Of a DNA stretch of 64,000 nucleotides, positions 11,541 to 25,338 are shown piece by piece. The stretch is from NCBI RefSeq assembly GCF_000801105.2, contig NC_079515.1, forward strand, positions 8,122,001-8,186,000, in the 5' to 3' direction. The translations under genes were made by a program, and so were the position numbers. The stretch is from Raphanus sativus. Lineage: Eukaryota > Streptophyta > Magnoliopsida > Brassicales > Brassicaceae. A model generated the notes under the pieces. That model worked only from the letters and a program-made list of their open reading frames with translations, was not told the origin of the DNA and did not search any database. Each line of letters opens with the position of its first letter. The stretch's first letter is position 1.

Positions 11541-14308
11541 AGCAGAGTAGGTCATCCGTCGGCGGAGAGTAAGTGAGGGTACAGGCGTGAGTAGAGAACA
11601 GTGCGCCTCTCCACGACCCTACTGTCTCCAGTCAACCCTGCACTGTCGTTGGTGCACGTGCTTCTCTCTTCTCCCACACGTTTTCCCCAGCTCATTCGTT
11701 CCTGTCTATATATTTTGTTTTGAAACACAATATTCGAAATAGAACTTATAAATATTCTTTTGCAGTATAAAATTGGTTTGATTCCCACATTCCTAACAAT
11801 TACTGCCACTCTCGAATAAGTTTCTTTTTGTTTCGATGTGGAGCTTTTATCCAATCTATTTTTTTTCCTTTGCATTGTACTTTATTCTTTCTTCTCTCTA
11901 TATGTATATGTTAAGACAGGAAGAAACAACACGATGTATGCATGTCTCATACGAGCAATAGCATGAACAATGATTAACTAAGTCGATCCCCCCCCCCCCC
12001 CCCAATTACCATTGACATGTAATTAATCATACTTAATTCATTACAATATCAGAACACCGTACCATTTGAATCTAATAGAACCAACTTTGGACGTCCTTAG
12101 GACCCAGGCAAACAACCTATTAGACGACTACTTTCCAGAACAATCTCATTTAGAAAAAAAAAAGAAACTATTTATATGTCAGAAGGTTTTGAGATGGATA
12201 TTTGCCAAGAATCTTGAATTCCTAAGTGTTTGCAATAAAGCTTTATGTTGTCCGGAGATATCCAGTTGACAAATAATCACGAAAATGTTGTATTCTACTT
12301 AAAATTAAACACTAGTAACATATAAGTTTAAAAATGAGAAATTAACCTCATAAATTAAACTTTTGCAATAATTAAGCCAATACCTTAAATTCCACACACT
12401 ATGATACCTTTTTCCATAGAGATAAACTTATCTCATCATAAGTATTTTGTTAATTTCATCATTCTTTTTGGGTTTTAAACCAATTCAGTCGTTAAAAATT
12501 AAACAAGCAAAAAGACTAGCTGGTTGGTGCGTATACGATTGTTATTGAACTATTTTTGTTAAACCTAAGAATCGGTGTTCAAACAAAAGTTTGAACTTAG
12601 AATCAAAGAGGTTTTAAGAAGAAGTATTGGCCCATGATGACTAACTATAGTCCATGAAATAAGTATTGGCCCAGTTAATAGATGTGGTCTATAACAGGTC
12701 CATGATAATCCAACGTATGTCACCGGGTCAGAAATAAATATTATTCAACTGGGCTTTTCTCTCTCATGTATCGTAAGCAAGCGTTAATAATAGGAAAAGA
12801 ATTATATGAAAACGTCAAATGGATAGTAATGACCCCTTTGGCTTGTAGACAAGGAATCATCAATTTGGAGACTAAACTAACATAATGATTTTTAAGTTCT
12901 TTTTATAAGATTAGTTCGTGATCAATGATGATCATTTTGTCTCTTGTTAAGACGAGTCATCGTGTATTATTAATTATATAAAATTAAGTAAGTCGGTACG
13001 CTAGTTAAAATAAATTTCTTGCACGTTGTCCGGCCATTTATCACGTTGCTTACGAATCTGTGATCTTATCTAACCAACTTTCTCACTTCTTGACTTATAC
13101 ATCAAAAAAGAACGATTCAACTTTATGAGAACTACATTTTCTTCTAGACCAAAAATAATAACTGTAGTCTGTAACTATTATCGTTAAACAAAAACATAAT
13201 AACATAATCAAAGCTCAACTTCCCGGGAGATAAAAAGATCCATGTGGTTCTAAAATGACACTTGACATAAAACTTGGGAAGAACATTGAAATGTTATACT
13301 TTTCCTCTAAATTATTGAGCTAGTAGTGAATATAATATTTTACATGAACATACCTCTTCACAATCTTCAAAATAATTAATAAAGACTTTTTTTTTTGATA
13401 AATAATTTTAATAGTTTGGAGTTTTACCATAATTTATACAACTATATAGCGTGAATCTCTCAAATTGTGCAAAGAGACGCTACTGCATTCTTCTACAACA
13501 CCAAACATCCAACCATATTCCAATTGGCTTGTTTTTAATACAAATAAAATGACTCAAGCTTCAATATTCACAGACTTACCTAAGAATGGTAGTATTAATG
13601 TCTTAGTAACCAATAGGAGGTCGCATATATGTGCAAAGATATTTTGTTTTATTTGGTTCAAAGCCGGTTTTGAACCCATTTTCAAGAAACAAATGCGTGG
13701 GGCTACGATTTCCCAAAAAAATTGGGTCTGTTTCTCCTTGTTATTAATCTGTATTGTAAAACAAAAGCGTGAGATATGTAAAAAGGTTGTAGGTCTTATT
13801 TTAGATTGCAGAACAAAATTAAAGTTTACATATCTTTTTTATAATACGAGAATGAATAGAAAATTAACTAAATTCTAGTGTATCTACTTTAGAAACACAA
13901 CTATCTTTCACTCTTTTAACATACTGTACAAGACAAATATTTTCAACTTTTTATATTTAACTATTATGTTTGTTTGATTGAAATTAACTTCCATAAAATC
14001 TTAGTTATGATACATGGATCATAACTAGTTGGTTTTAGTAATGTTGTCCACCAAAAAAACATGATAAAAATTTTGATTACAAAATTTTTGATGGAGGATT
14101 TTGTAGAAATAAAATTAAAAATCTTATTTTCTAATCTTGATAGAGTTTTGTTATCTCTCAGGTTTGTACATTATTTATATATTATTTAAGAACCCAATTT
14201 TTTAGTTTCATATTTGATCTCGAATATCTTAAAACCGGCAATGATTTGGTTAAACAAAGATTATCTGAAACGAGGTTTACATAATAGAGATTATCTTAAG
14301 AGCTAGAC
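11541..14308. other. Intergenic DNA, no gene recognised
   Basis: AT-rich sequence with a 16-base C homopolymer at 11988-12003. A 137-codon open stretch at 13465-13878 shows no family motif and reads like chance coding in AT-rich DNA. GGCCCA-type words at about 12628-12680 (GTATTGGCCCA twice) look like a small local duplication. No transposon ends were defined. Confidence 0.5.
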
Positions 14309-14311
14309 TTA

Positions 14312-15196
14312 GGCTTTGATTGCTGACATGATTTATCAATGATTTAGTTTGATTTATGACCATAACTCAAAAATGTTACCAATCATGATTTATTTTTTAC
14401 TTTTTGAGTTTACATTGAGTTATAGTGTGTTATCATTGAGGTACCATTTTGAGTTATCCCCTTTGTAAAATTGGTAACTCAAATAATTAATCAACATCAA
14501 GCCATTTCGTATGTATTAGAAGTTGAAGTGGTAGTTATTTTGTTTTCTATTGATTATCTTACGTTTACTTTTAGTTTTTTTAACAATTTAATATTTTAAT
14601 TGCATGATAATCATTTCTCAGATTTACTTTCCTTCACTCACTAAACTATTTTCGAAAAAAAATCACGTAATTATTTACTAATTAGTCAAACATTTTTATA
14701 AATTTTCTTATTAGATTTTAATTATTATTTAAAAAATATTTCTTTAGTTTTAACTATTAACTATGTTCGATAAATAAAAAATTTATATACAAAAATACGT
14801 TAATATAAAAATATATTTGCTATAATTTTTGATTATATGTTTATGTAAATATATAAATACGTAAAGACCTTCGCTATATATTTTATATTAACTAGGTTTG
14901 ATAACTAAAAAAATTATATACGAAATTACATAATTATATCTCTTTAATTTGATTATATATTTTTTATTTTCAGACTATTTTATTTATAAATTTTATTATT
15001 TGAAATAAAGACACTACAATTTATACATCAAAAATGTTACCAGTCAGCTATTTAAAGAAATTAATAACTTATATTCTTACATCGAATTCACCACATAAAT
15101 CTACAGTTTTTACCACATAATTTTTACTGCGAGTTACATCAAATTGTAACTTTTATTGTAAATCAACTCTAATACAACATGTCACCAGTCGGAGCC
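14312..15196. mobile_element. PIF/Harbinger-like non-autonomous element
   Basis: The left end GGCTTTGATTGCTGACATG (14312-14330) and the reverse complement of the right end GGCTCCGACTGGTGACATG (15196-15178) match at 15 of 19 bases. Both are flanked by TTA (14309-14311 and 15197-15199), the target duplication typical of PIF/Harbinger elements. The 885-bp interior is AT-rich and encodes nothing recognisable. Confidence 0.5.
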
Positions 15197-15199
15197 TTA

Positions 15200-15923
15200 A
15201 GAAGGAAGAGTTCCCCGTTCTACTTTCCGAGTTGAAATTATCATATACGAGTTTGTAGGGTGCAAGCAACAAATTAAAATAATTGAAAACTAATATTTCA
15301 TTGGCTGCTGGTGGAAACTGTATTTCTAAATATTCTATACTGATACAAAATGTGTTACTTTGTATTTTCCAAAGTGCATGCAGCACATATGGGTCATTGG
15401 GTTAGGCTGGTTACCTACTCTGTGAAAGGTTCAAATTAGGTTTTCCAAAACTAAGAAACACCATGTAAATATTAAAGTTGGAAAAGTTTGTTTATGAAAA
15501 CATATCATGTGTTAAGGTTTGATCTAAAAATCTAGTATCTTGATGTAAAAATGAAACAAATAAACTATCAGAGGAAGTTTATCTAACTTTTAATTCGATA
15601 TAAGCTTACAGTTTAAACAATAGGTGATTTTGTTTACACATAGTAAGCAAGAAAAAAAAGTTAACCCCGTTGAATCTAATGATGAATTATCAACTCTCTT
15701 TAATCTTAACATATAGTATATATTAAGTTACAAAAAAAAACATATAGTATATATTTAATAAAACGAAATTTCCTGAAACCACCTATATCCATCCCCATGT
15801 GATGTGACATTTTTTCTTCTCTTTTCTAGATTAAACTATATTATAGTAACATAAAAATAATGACACGTCAGAGCCAATACGAAGAACACATCTATCCCTC
15901 TCGAAGACAGAACTTTCCTTCTC
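15200..15923. other. Upstream region of the RD21C-like gene
   Basis: AT-rich flank without coding content. A short repeat of CATATAGTATATATT occurs at about 15709-15723 and 15740-15754. The last 100 bases should contain the RD21C promoter, and an ACACGTCA word lies at 15863-15870. Confidence 0.45.
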
Positions 15924-15930
15924 TATATAT
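15924..15930 (+). promoter_or_regulatory. TATA box of the RD21C-like gene
   Basis: TATATAT at 15924-15930, preceded by a pyrimidine-rich CTTTCCTTCTC run, lies 57 bases upstream of the ATG. Transcription would start near 15955, giving a short leader. Confidence 0.5.
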
Positions 15931-15986
15931 TCTCTGCCGCAACAGTTGCACAAATCTCATTGAAACATAACCAAAAACTAAAGACA

Positions 15987-17821
<1,835 letters not shown>

Positions 17822-18388
17822 GGAGAGACGTAAAGAAATAAAGGGATCATATTGTTTCAGCTTTTCATCCCTAATGTCCAAGATTCAGTCTATTGTCTTT
17901 AAGACAATTCAAGATGGATCATGCTTGTTAGCTTTTAATACTTTATCCTGGGTTTGATTTGATTTGATGTAAATGTTTAATAAGTAATCTGATATGAACA
18001 ACCGAGCATTATTCTCGTATCCTTTGAATAATAAAAATTTGACCCAATTGAAGTTAACTGAATACTATTCAGTTATAACTTAAATACATCTCTGTAAGTC
18101 GAATTTTAGTTTTATACAGTTCTAGACTTAATTAGCGTGTTAAATCTACAAAAAAAAACAGTGTTGATTAGTCAGATAACCAAGAAATAGCTAATCTGAT
18201 TTAATCAAATTCAGATGCTGTGTAACCATTCTCTTCCACATTTTGATTTAATTTCATCCGAGTATAAGGAACACAAAGGCAGATAAAGTAGCACATAGTA
18301 TTCAAAGTCTTCTTTCAACATGGATTCATGTCAATAGTGCATACCTAAGAACATTTCCTATGATTTATTCTATTTTTTTTTCTTGTAG
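17822..18388. other. 3' flank of the RD21C-like gene
   Basis: Includes the probable 3' UTR. Beyond about 18050 the sequence is AT-rich and leads into the protease pseudogene. I find no remnant of that pseudogene's first two exons here. Confidence 0.5.
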
Positions 18389-19051
18389 TGGCGTGTTACC
18401 ATCGAGGGTGATGAGGATGTTCCTAGAGAGGATGAGAGGTCTATAAAGAAAGCTGTTGCTCATCAACCTGTTAGTGTTGCCATCGAAGCTAGTAGCCAAG
18501 CTTTTTAACTTTACAAATCTGTAATTACCCACCAAAAATTTAATTCATCTTAATTGGATATTATGTTTTCTTCACACATATTTTTCTCTGTTTTTGTTTT
18601 GTCTGCTTCCTCAGGGTGTGTTAACAGGAACATGTGGTATATTTTTGGATCATTGGTGTGGTAGTCGTGGGATATAGATCATCAAGCGGTGAAGACTACT
18701 GGATCCAGTGGCGGAGGGAGATGGAGAGGAAGGGTGGCAGCTGCCCATCATGAAATATTTATTTTTGTGCATTTTCTTTGATTATTCATATTTTTTATGG
18801 TTTACATGGTTAAATTTCTATGATTGCCTTCTATAAATTAAGTTCAAATCTTAGATTGCCCCCTATAAAACTCAAGTCTGGCTCCGCCACTGACTGGATC
18901 ATTCGTAATTCATGGGGATCGAATTGTGGAGAAAGCGGATACGTTAAGCTCCAACGTAACGTGAATGATTCATTTGGGAAATGTGGTGTAACCGTGTAAG
19001 CAATGATGCCTTCTTACCCGACCAGTTCTGTTGATTTGTTGGTTGAGTTTT
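18389..19051 (+). pseudogene. Truncated papain-like protease pseudogene (exons 3 and 4 only)
   Basis: Two segments match the last two peptidase exons of the neighbouring proteases. The first is 18389-18523 ([11 protein letters not shown]..., [13 protein letters not shown]) with a splice-acceptor-like TCTTGTAG before it. The second starts at 18615 (GVLTGTCG) and carries the degraded His region, the SGEDYW stretch and, after an insertion, the [15 protein letters not shown] region. Breaks include TAA just after SQAF, extra bases around the His motif, TAG after VVVGY-like sequence, and TAA near the end. Exons 1-2, with the signal peptide, propeptide and catalytic Cys, are absent. A 187-bp MITE splits the last exon. 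It is a dead third member of the tandem array. Confidence 0.88.
18698..18900. mobile_element. hAT-type MITE inserted in the protease pseudogene
   Basis: The element occupies 18706-18892 (187 bp), with terminal inverted repeats CAGTGGCGGAG and CTCCGCCACTG. ACTGGATC is duplicated exactly on each side (18698-18705 and 18893-18900). An 8-bp duplication plus CAG...CTG ends is the hAT signature. Removing element and duplication restores continuity of the protease exon. A related, decayed end is at about 38708. Confidence 0.9.
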
Positions 19052-19378
19052 GATCTGGTTTTGCTTTCAAAATGTGTATTTAAGAAGTTTTTTTTTATAT
19101 TTAAGAAGTATTTTAATATTTCAATATCTTAAGATGTTAGCCGTTATCTTTAATAAGAATTACCTACTAGATAGGGATGAACAAATTATTTGGGATTCAT
19201 AACTCGATTCAAGATCCAATCCAATACTATATGTTCCAGAAAATAAGATACCCGAAACTAGGTATTATCATGTATATCAAGTATATATGTTCTAAGGATT
19301 TATACAGTTAATCTTTTTCTACATAATACTTTGATGGTATTTTTAAAAATGTATTTGGATTAGATATAGTATCATTTA

Positions 19379-20491
19379 GGGTGGACGACCTATTTCCCCA
19401 CCATAACTATTATATAGTAACAGATCAACACCAACTTTCACCCTCATCTTAATTAGACACAATTAAACTATATCGACCTATTTTCCTCTAATTTTAAAGA
19501 TCGAAACTCGTTTCCACACAGACGAATATTAAACTTGGTTTTAATGGTTTATAACGTTAACCGATATTTAACCCGATGGTATCGGTTGATATTGGTACAA
19601 CGCGACCCAGATAATGATCCAACTAAAAAGCGAATATAACCCGACCCGAACCACTATTGTTCTTCCACACATCGATTTCCCCTTTTAGAACCCTAAAATC
19701 TAAAAACAAAACAGAGAACAAACAGAGTGAGAAACCCAGAAAAGATGAGCAACGAATCTGGAGGTTAATCTACCCAAGTCAGTACTTCTTTCTCAATTTC
19801 ATAGTCATTTCGCTCTCTTCTGTTACCATCGGAGTCAACATCAGGAGCTTCAACTTCGGGACTCTCTGACTCGAATTCAGGAACTTCATGCCAATTAACA
19901 GGCACATTAACACACGATTCCATTCTTAATTTCTGGAAAAAGAAGATGATGAACAATTTTGTTAATGTATGGAATCAGAACCAAAAGAAACAAACGAAGA
20001 AGGGTGTAGAACTCACCTTGTTTATTCAGTGTCGATGGCTAGAACCACTGGAGAAGGGACTGTGTCACTTAATCTTTTGTTTCAATGGAACTTGGTTTCG
20101 TTGACAACGATATACACGATTTGGGGGCTTTAGGGATTTTTAATTCTAGGGTTGAATATGTTGGGTTTCTAGGTCGGATTAAAGGGTTTAATTCGAAATT
20201 TGGGTTAATTGATCCACTTATGTCGGTTCACTCTTTCTAATCGGGTCATTTTGGTTTAATTAGGTTAACTATTGCTTAATGTTTTATTCATAGCCTAATT
20301 AACCAACAGTAAACCGTCTTGCGTGGGTTTTAGATCATTTATTAATTTCAAGGTGGAAACGAGTTTCGATCTTTCAAATTAGGGGGAAATAAGTTGCTAT
20401 AGTTTAATTGTGTCTAATTAAGATGACAGTGAAAGTTTGTGTGGATATGTTACTATACGATAGTTATGGTGGAGAAATAAGTCGTCCACCC
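19379..20491. mobile_element. Non-autonomous Mutator-like element with 9-bp target duplication
   Basis: Ends GGGTGGACGAC and GTCGTCCACCC are terminal inverted repeats that extend, imperfectly, for about 150 bases each (for example ATCGAAACTCGTTTCCAC at 19500-19517 and its complement at 20355-20372). TATCATTTA is duplicated exactly at 19370-19378 and 20492-20500, the 9-bp hallmark of Mutator transposition. The 1.1-kb interior includes a short minus-strand frame (19956-19765) rich in acidic residues and ending EIEKEVLTWVD, with an intron-like border nearby. That could be a captured host-gene fragment (Pack-MULE) but I do not recognise it. No transposase. Confidence 0.85.
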
Positions 20492-20533
20492 TATCATTTA
20501 TATCCACATATATCGTGTTCCAAAAAGATAATA

Positions 20534-20790
20534 CTACCTCCGTTTCTGAAAATAAGATTTTTTAGACTTTAGTTTTGTTCTATAATAATAGACTTTCTAT
20601 ATTTTTAAAGTATTTTTAGATTATTTTAAGACACATTAATTGAAAACAATTGAATTGACTAAATATTATTGGTTCATAGTTATTGAAAAGTGTATAATAA
20701 ATATAAATAAAAAGTTTAATTGAAAACATTGATTATTTTCTTAATATGCATGAATTGTCTAAAAAATCTTATTTTCAGGAACGGATGGAG
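20534..20790. mobile_element. Stowaway-like MITE
   Basis: Ends CTACCTCCGTTTCTGAAAAT and ATTTTCAGGAACGGATGGAG are near-perfect inverted repeats that extend inward through TAAGATTTTTTAGAC and its complement. TA flanks both sides (20532-20533, 20791-20792). CTCCCTCCGTTTC-type termini with TA duplication fit the Tc1/mariner-related Stowaway class. Length 257 bp, non-coding. Confidence 0.8.
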
Positions 20791-20792
20791 TA

Positions 20793-23263
20793 TTATATCC
20801 ACATATATCTGAGGACCCTTATCTAGATTATAATTTTTTTGAATTTAATGGATCTCGAATCAAGGACATTGAAATCTCATAGTAAATCGTGCCCGTCCCT
20901 ACAAACAATAGATTAAATAATTATATTTTTCAAATGCTCATCACACAGTAACTCATCACACTGCATCCTAACACTGTTCACTAATTTATGTTTGGTTCAT
21001 TCTTCTTCTCTTTTACTGAGAACCCCCATTGGTTGATTAGGGTGAGACTGGATTTTTGAAATATATTTAACCGGTAAAAAGCAAAAAGGTGAATTTGCGA
21101 GATAACTAAGTTTGTGTAGATAATTAAGTGTATGTCATTGATGTTGACATTATTAAGAAAGTAACAAATGTACCTCTTTTTATCCGGTTATAACCATGTC
21201 TCCAACAGGTAGCAAGTGAGTCGACATTGCTTTAATTAAGAAAAAGATTAGTCCACTTCTCTCGAAGAAGGTAAGTCCACGTATCTTTAGATAAATATGA
21301 AGACAACCTCTTTTTTTTTTCTTTTTTTAACAACATTTTGTGTTGTTAGAGATGATGTAGAAAATCAATATATGGTAAATTAATTACATACATATGATGT
21401 CAACAAAATGAAATGTGACCAATATTTATTGTACACTATTCATATTTCACACAGTCAAACCGGAGTATTCTATTCCATATAAAAAAATAGTACAGGAGAT
21501 CAATTTTATCCCAACCCCAAAATAATAAACCTTATCCAACCTCATTCCATCCCAAGCCCTTAAATACCAACCATAAACATCGAACCCTAAATTTCAAATA
21601 TAAACCCTAAACCTAAATAAAGAAGGTATTTCATATCACCGAAATAGTATAGAGCTATAACCCAACACACATCACCTAAATGCTAAACCCAGACCCAACT
21701 TTTGAATACTAAACCCTAAACAACTATCACTAAACCCAAACCCCAATCCCCTCCTTCCAAATATTAAACCTTAAATCTAAATATAGATTCTAAACCCAAA
21801 TAGAATTGAACAAAATACATAGTATAGTACGTATTGGTAAACAAAATATAACAGTCTTTATTAATCGTCAAATGGAATGATAGTACATGATAGGATCACT
21901 AAAACCAAACCTCAACCCACACCTTTCAAATATTAAACCCTATATCCTAATCACTAAACCTTAAACCCAAGTATAGATCTTAAACCCAAATAGAATGGAA
22001 CAAAATACATAATATAGTACATATCGGTGACCAAAATAACACTCTTTATTAACACTAAACCCTAACTTGGAAATGCCAACCCACATCCGAGATATAAACA
22101 ATTTTCCCTGTTTTTAAATAATGACATTCACCGGGTTCCTAATACTATACTACATGGTAGATATAATAATAGTACTTTTATAGTGTACGAGGAACTAAAC
22201 TTTAGTTCTCCTTAATAATTCAGGGGACTTTAGTAGCAAGGTTATATAGATGTATTAATATTTATTGAATAGAATAGATTGACATTACGACATAGATGGG
22301 GTCGTAAAACTAATACAAGTAACATAGTAACGAGGATGAGTTAGGAAAACTTAACCCTGATGATAAAACTATACACTAACCCGGAAATGTCAACCCACAT
22401 CCAAGATATAAACAATTTCCCCGGTTTTCAAATATTGACAATCATCAGATTGTTACATTCTTAAGAAATAGTATAGAAATATGTCCCAAATAGTATGGTA
22501 ACCTTACATAAAAAGTTACATTAAAGAATATATATAGTATACTATTTCGTTCACTGAATATAGTATAGACATCGAGTTCATCTTCTTCAATTCTTCTTTT
22601 TCTAAACATGCTGATACACCTTCACTTCGTTCACCGTCGTTATTCTTCACCACCATATAAAGATCATATTTATCTTTTCTTTTTTTTCCCGACACAGCGA
22701 CGATTTTTTTCACCGTCGGCGCCATCTTCTACGGTGCCATCTTCTCCTCTAAACTCAATTTTGTAAGCCTATAATCTTTGTTTCTTCTTTGCTTTGAGAT
22801 GCTGTAGTGTGCGTTTAAATGTATGAAGAAAAAACATAAATTTGGTAGAAAGAGGAAGAAGAAGAGGAAAGATGTGCAGCAATTGTAACCACAAATTACT
22901 TTTCAGATTTATGATTATTATTAATCTATTTTTTTTTGTTCTGGCAGGTTTCACAGGTTGCAACTAGGGGTGGCAATATTATGTAAAAAAGGCAAGTTGT
23001 ATAGGTGAGATTTTTTTTTAGATAGTGAGTGAATTATTTTTTTGTTTGATGGTTGTTGAGTGCAATTTCCCAAAGCAAAACACTATTGAATGATATTTGT
23101 AGGGACTACCATTACTCACATGTTTTGTGACTTTACTTTCTGTTTTCCCATAATAGAATATGCAAATAATATTATTAAAATGATGGCAACCACCTACCTA
23201 CCATTATTCATCTCTCACGCTCTCCACTTTTCTCCACGAAGACTATAATCTCCCACGCTACGC
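20793..23263. other. Repeat-rich intergenic region with AAACCCTAAA-type words
   Basis: Between about 21580 and 22100 many words of the form AACCCTAAAC or TAAACCCAAA occur on the plus strand, interspersed rather than in a pure array. Two internal duplications are visible: about 21732-21867 with 21900-22053 (shared AAACCCAAATAGAAT and ACAAAATACATA blocks), and about 22068-22110 with 22382-22425 (shared CAACCCACATCC and GATATAAACAATTT). A minus-strand open stretch at 22725-22516 begins MAPTVKKIVAVSGKKRK, lysine-rich and unrecognised, and may be the first exon of an old transposon gene. From 23160 the region is promoter flank of the next protease. Confidence 0.55.
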
Positions 23264-23270
23264 TATAAAT
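23264..23270 (+). promoter_or_regulatory. TATA box of the RDL2-like gene
   Basis: TATAAAT at 23264-23270 lies about 60 bases before the expected start codon. The overlapping ATG at 23269 opens only a two-codon upstream frame (ATGCTTTGA). Confidence 0.5.
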
Positions 23271-23326
23271 GCTTTGACGCTACAGTTCTCAAGTGAAACA
23301 AAGCAACAGAAAGAAGCAAAAAAAAA

Positions 23327-24724
23327 AAGGCTATTCCTATAAGATTTTTAACTATAGCTCTCGTGATCCTCTCCGCGTTACTACTTTCCTCGTCTCTCGG
23401 CGGCGTTACAGCGACGGAGACGAAAGGCAATGAGGCGGAAGTGCGCCGGATGTACGAGCAGTGGCTTGTGGAGAACCGGAAGAACTCTAACGCTCTTGGA
23501 GAGACAGAGAGACGTTTCAATATCTTTAAAGACAACTTGAAGTTGATAGAAGCACACAACTCGGTCCCGGACCGGACTTACGAACTCGGATTGACCCGGT
23601 TTGCAGATCTAACCGACGATGAGTTTCGAGCTATTCACTTAAGGGGGAAGATGGTAAGGACAAGCGATCCAGTGATAGGAGATAGGTACTTGTACAAAGA
23701 AGGAGACGTTTTGCCCGATGAAGTTGACTGGAGAGAGAAAGGTGCAGTTGTTCCGGTCAAAAATCAAGGAGACTGTGGTATAAATGATTTTACAATATTT
23801 TTTTAGCGTTATATTTATATTGTGCATTTGCTATATATTGCGGTTGATATCGTGGTTGCGGTTGATAAAATAGGAGGTTGTTGGGCGTTCGCGGCGGTTG
23901 GAGCCGTGGAGGGTTTAAACAAGATCAAGACAGGAGAGTTAGTATCTTTGTCGGAACAAGAACTCTTGGATTGCGACAGAGGGGAAGATTCGGGAAACTT
24001 TGGATGTTTAGGAGGTAACGCAGCCGATGCTTTTGAGTTCATTGTGGATAACGATGGTATTGTAACGGATAAAGTTTACCCTTATACTGAGAATGATACC
24101 GCCGCGTGCAAGGCCATTGAGGTTTGTATAACAACCATTTTGAAGTTCTGATTATGGTTTCAATTTGGTAACTTATATACATATCTTACTTTCATCATGC
24201 ATGCAGATGGTTACCACTCGGTATGTTACCATTGATAGTTATGAGGATGCTCCACATAACGATGAGATGTCTTTGAAGAAGGCTGTTGCACATCAACCTA
24301 TTAGTGTTATGATTGAAGCCGAAAATACGAAACTCTACAAATCTGTAATTCTCACACTTTTCACCAAAAAGCTTGATTCCCCTTGAAGCCCAATGCTAAA
24401 TTATGTTTATTTTTTTTCTTACTATAGGGTGTGTTTACAGGGCCATGTGATCATTGGTATGGAAACCACAATGTGGTAGTTGTGGGGTATGGAACGACAG
24501 AAAGAGGTGAAGACTACTGGATTATCCGTAACTCATGGGGAGCAAACTGGGGTGAAAGTGGATACATTAAGCTTCAGCGTAACTTCCACAACTCAACTGG
24601 GAATTGTGGAGTCGCAATACGGCCTGTGTACCCACTCAAGTCCAACTCAGCATTTGGTTTGTTGTCTCTAAGTGTATGTAAATTGGGGGTTTTATTTGTT
24701 TTAACTGGTTGGGTTTTGTTGTGA
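23327..24724 (+). CDS. RDL2: Papain-like cysteine protease without granulin domain, RDL2-like, start codon apparently lost
   Basis: Exons 23327-23777, 23874-24121, 24207-24344 and 24428-24724 join in one open frame of 377 codons plus stop, with GT-AG introns at the same places as in the RD21C-like gene. The product has a hydrophobic leader, an I29 propeptide ([10 protein letters not shown]), and a peptidase domain with catalytic Cys 153 in CGGCWAF, His in [11 protein letters not shown] and Asn in NSWG. It ends in a hydrophobic C-terminal tail instead of the granulin domain, as in Arabidopsis RDL2 (At3g19400). Residue numbers count from the codon at 23327. At the expected start, after an A11 run, the codon reads AAG where ATG is expected. 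No in-frame ATG lies between the upstream TGA (23294-23296) and the leader, and the first internal Met would remove the signal peptide. The CGSCWAF consensus Ser is Gly here. It may be a young pseudogene or carry a sequencing error. Confidence 0.82.
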
Positions 24725-25338
24725 GATAGACGTTGCCAAGCTCTATCCGAAAGCCGGATGTCTTGTGTTGTTTGTTATCTTTAATTTAGTTCAATTCTCT
24801 CATCGAGGGTTTTCTGAGAATTATTTAAGACTTTCATGTTCTTCCAGAATTGATTAAAAATAAGAGACTTCTCCCCTTCTTTGTGTTATTAGAAAAAATT
24901 AATCAAAACAATAAACATATATATATGTATAGCTCAAGAGACTGATTAAGCTAAACCTATCCAGTCGTTGTGCTGCACCAAGTAATATCAGAAGAACCAA
25001 ACAAGCCTTCCTCCCTTAATGGCTACAGCCCAGGCGACTTTTGTTACAGAATAAGTCTACAAAGCTTTTAAATATTCGAGTTCGATCATCATCAACCATT
25101 TTACATTTGATTTGCTTCAATTTATATAAAAAAGAAAAACCTATTTTATATAACATACTCCACATGCAAAGATTATCAAAATGTGAGTTATTAGACAAAT
25201 CAAACAAAATACACTGTTGTAGTAAACCCTCTTGTTCTGCAACAAAATATATCTAAAATGCAGCAAAACCATTTTTAAAGAAGATAAAACAATAATCACC
25301 TTTCCTTCTTTGTTCCTTTAACCTGTCTTCACACTCAT
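24725..25338. other. Convergent intergenic space between the RDL2-like and TM9 genes
   Basis: Holds the 3' UTRs of the two converging genes and AT-rich spacer. No further gene is seen. Confidence 0.5.

Noticed and set aside
11988..12003. 16-base C tract
   Set aside because: A plain homopolymer in intergenic DNA. Its length may be inexact and no element boundary coincides with it.
13465..13878. 137-codon open stretch on the plus strand
   Set aside because: Shows no domain, has odd composition for a plant protein and lies in AT-rich DNA. No splice sites or promoter context support it.
15960..15986. Upstream in-frame TTG as the RD21C start
   Set aside because: It is not an ATG. The ATG at 15987 directly precedes the signal peptide and gives the family length.
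21580..22100. Interstitial telomere array
   Set aside because: The AAACCCTAAA words are not contiguous heptamers. They are embedded in ordinary duplicated sequence.
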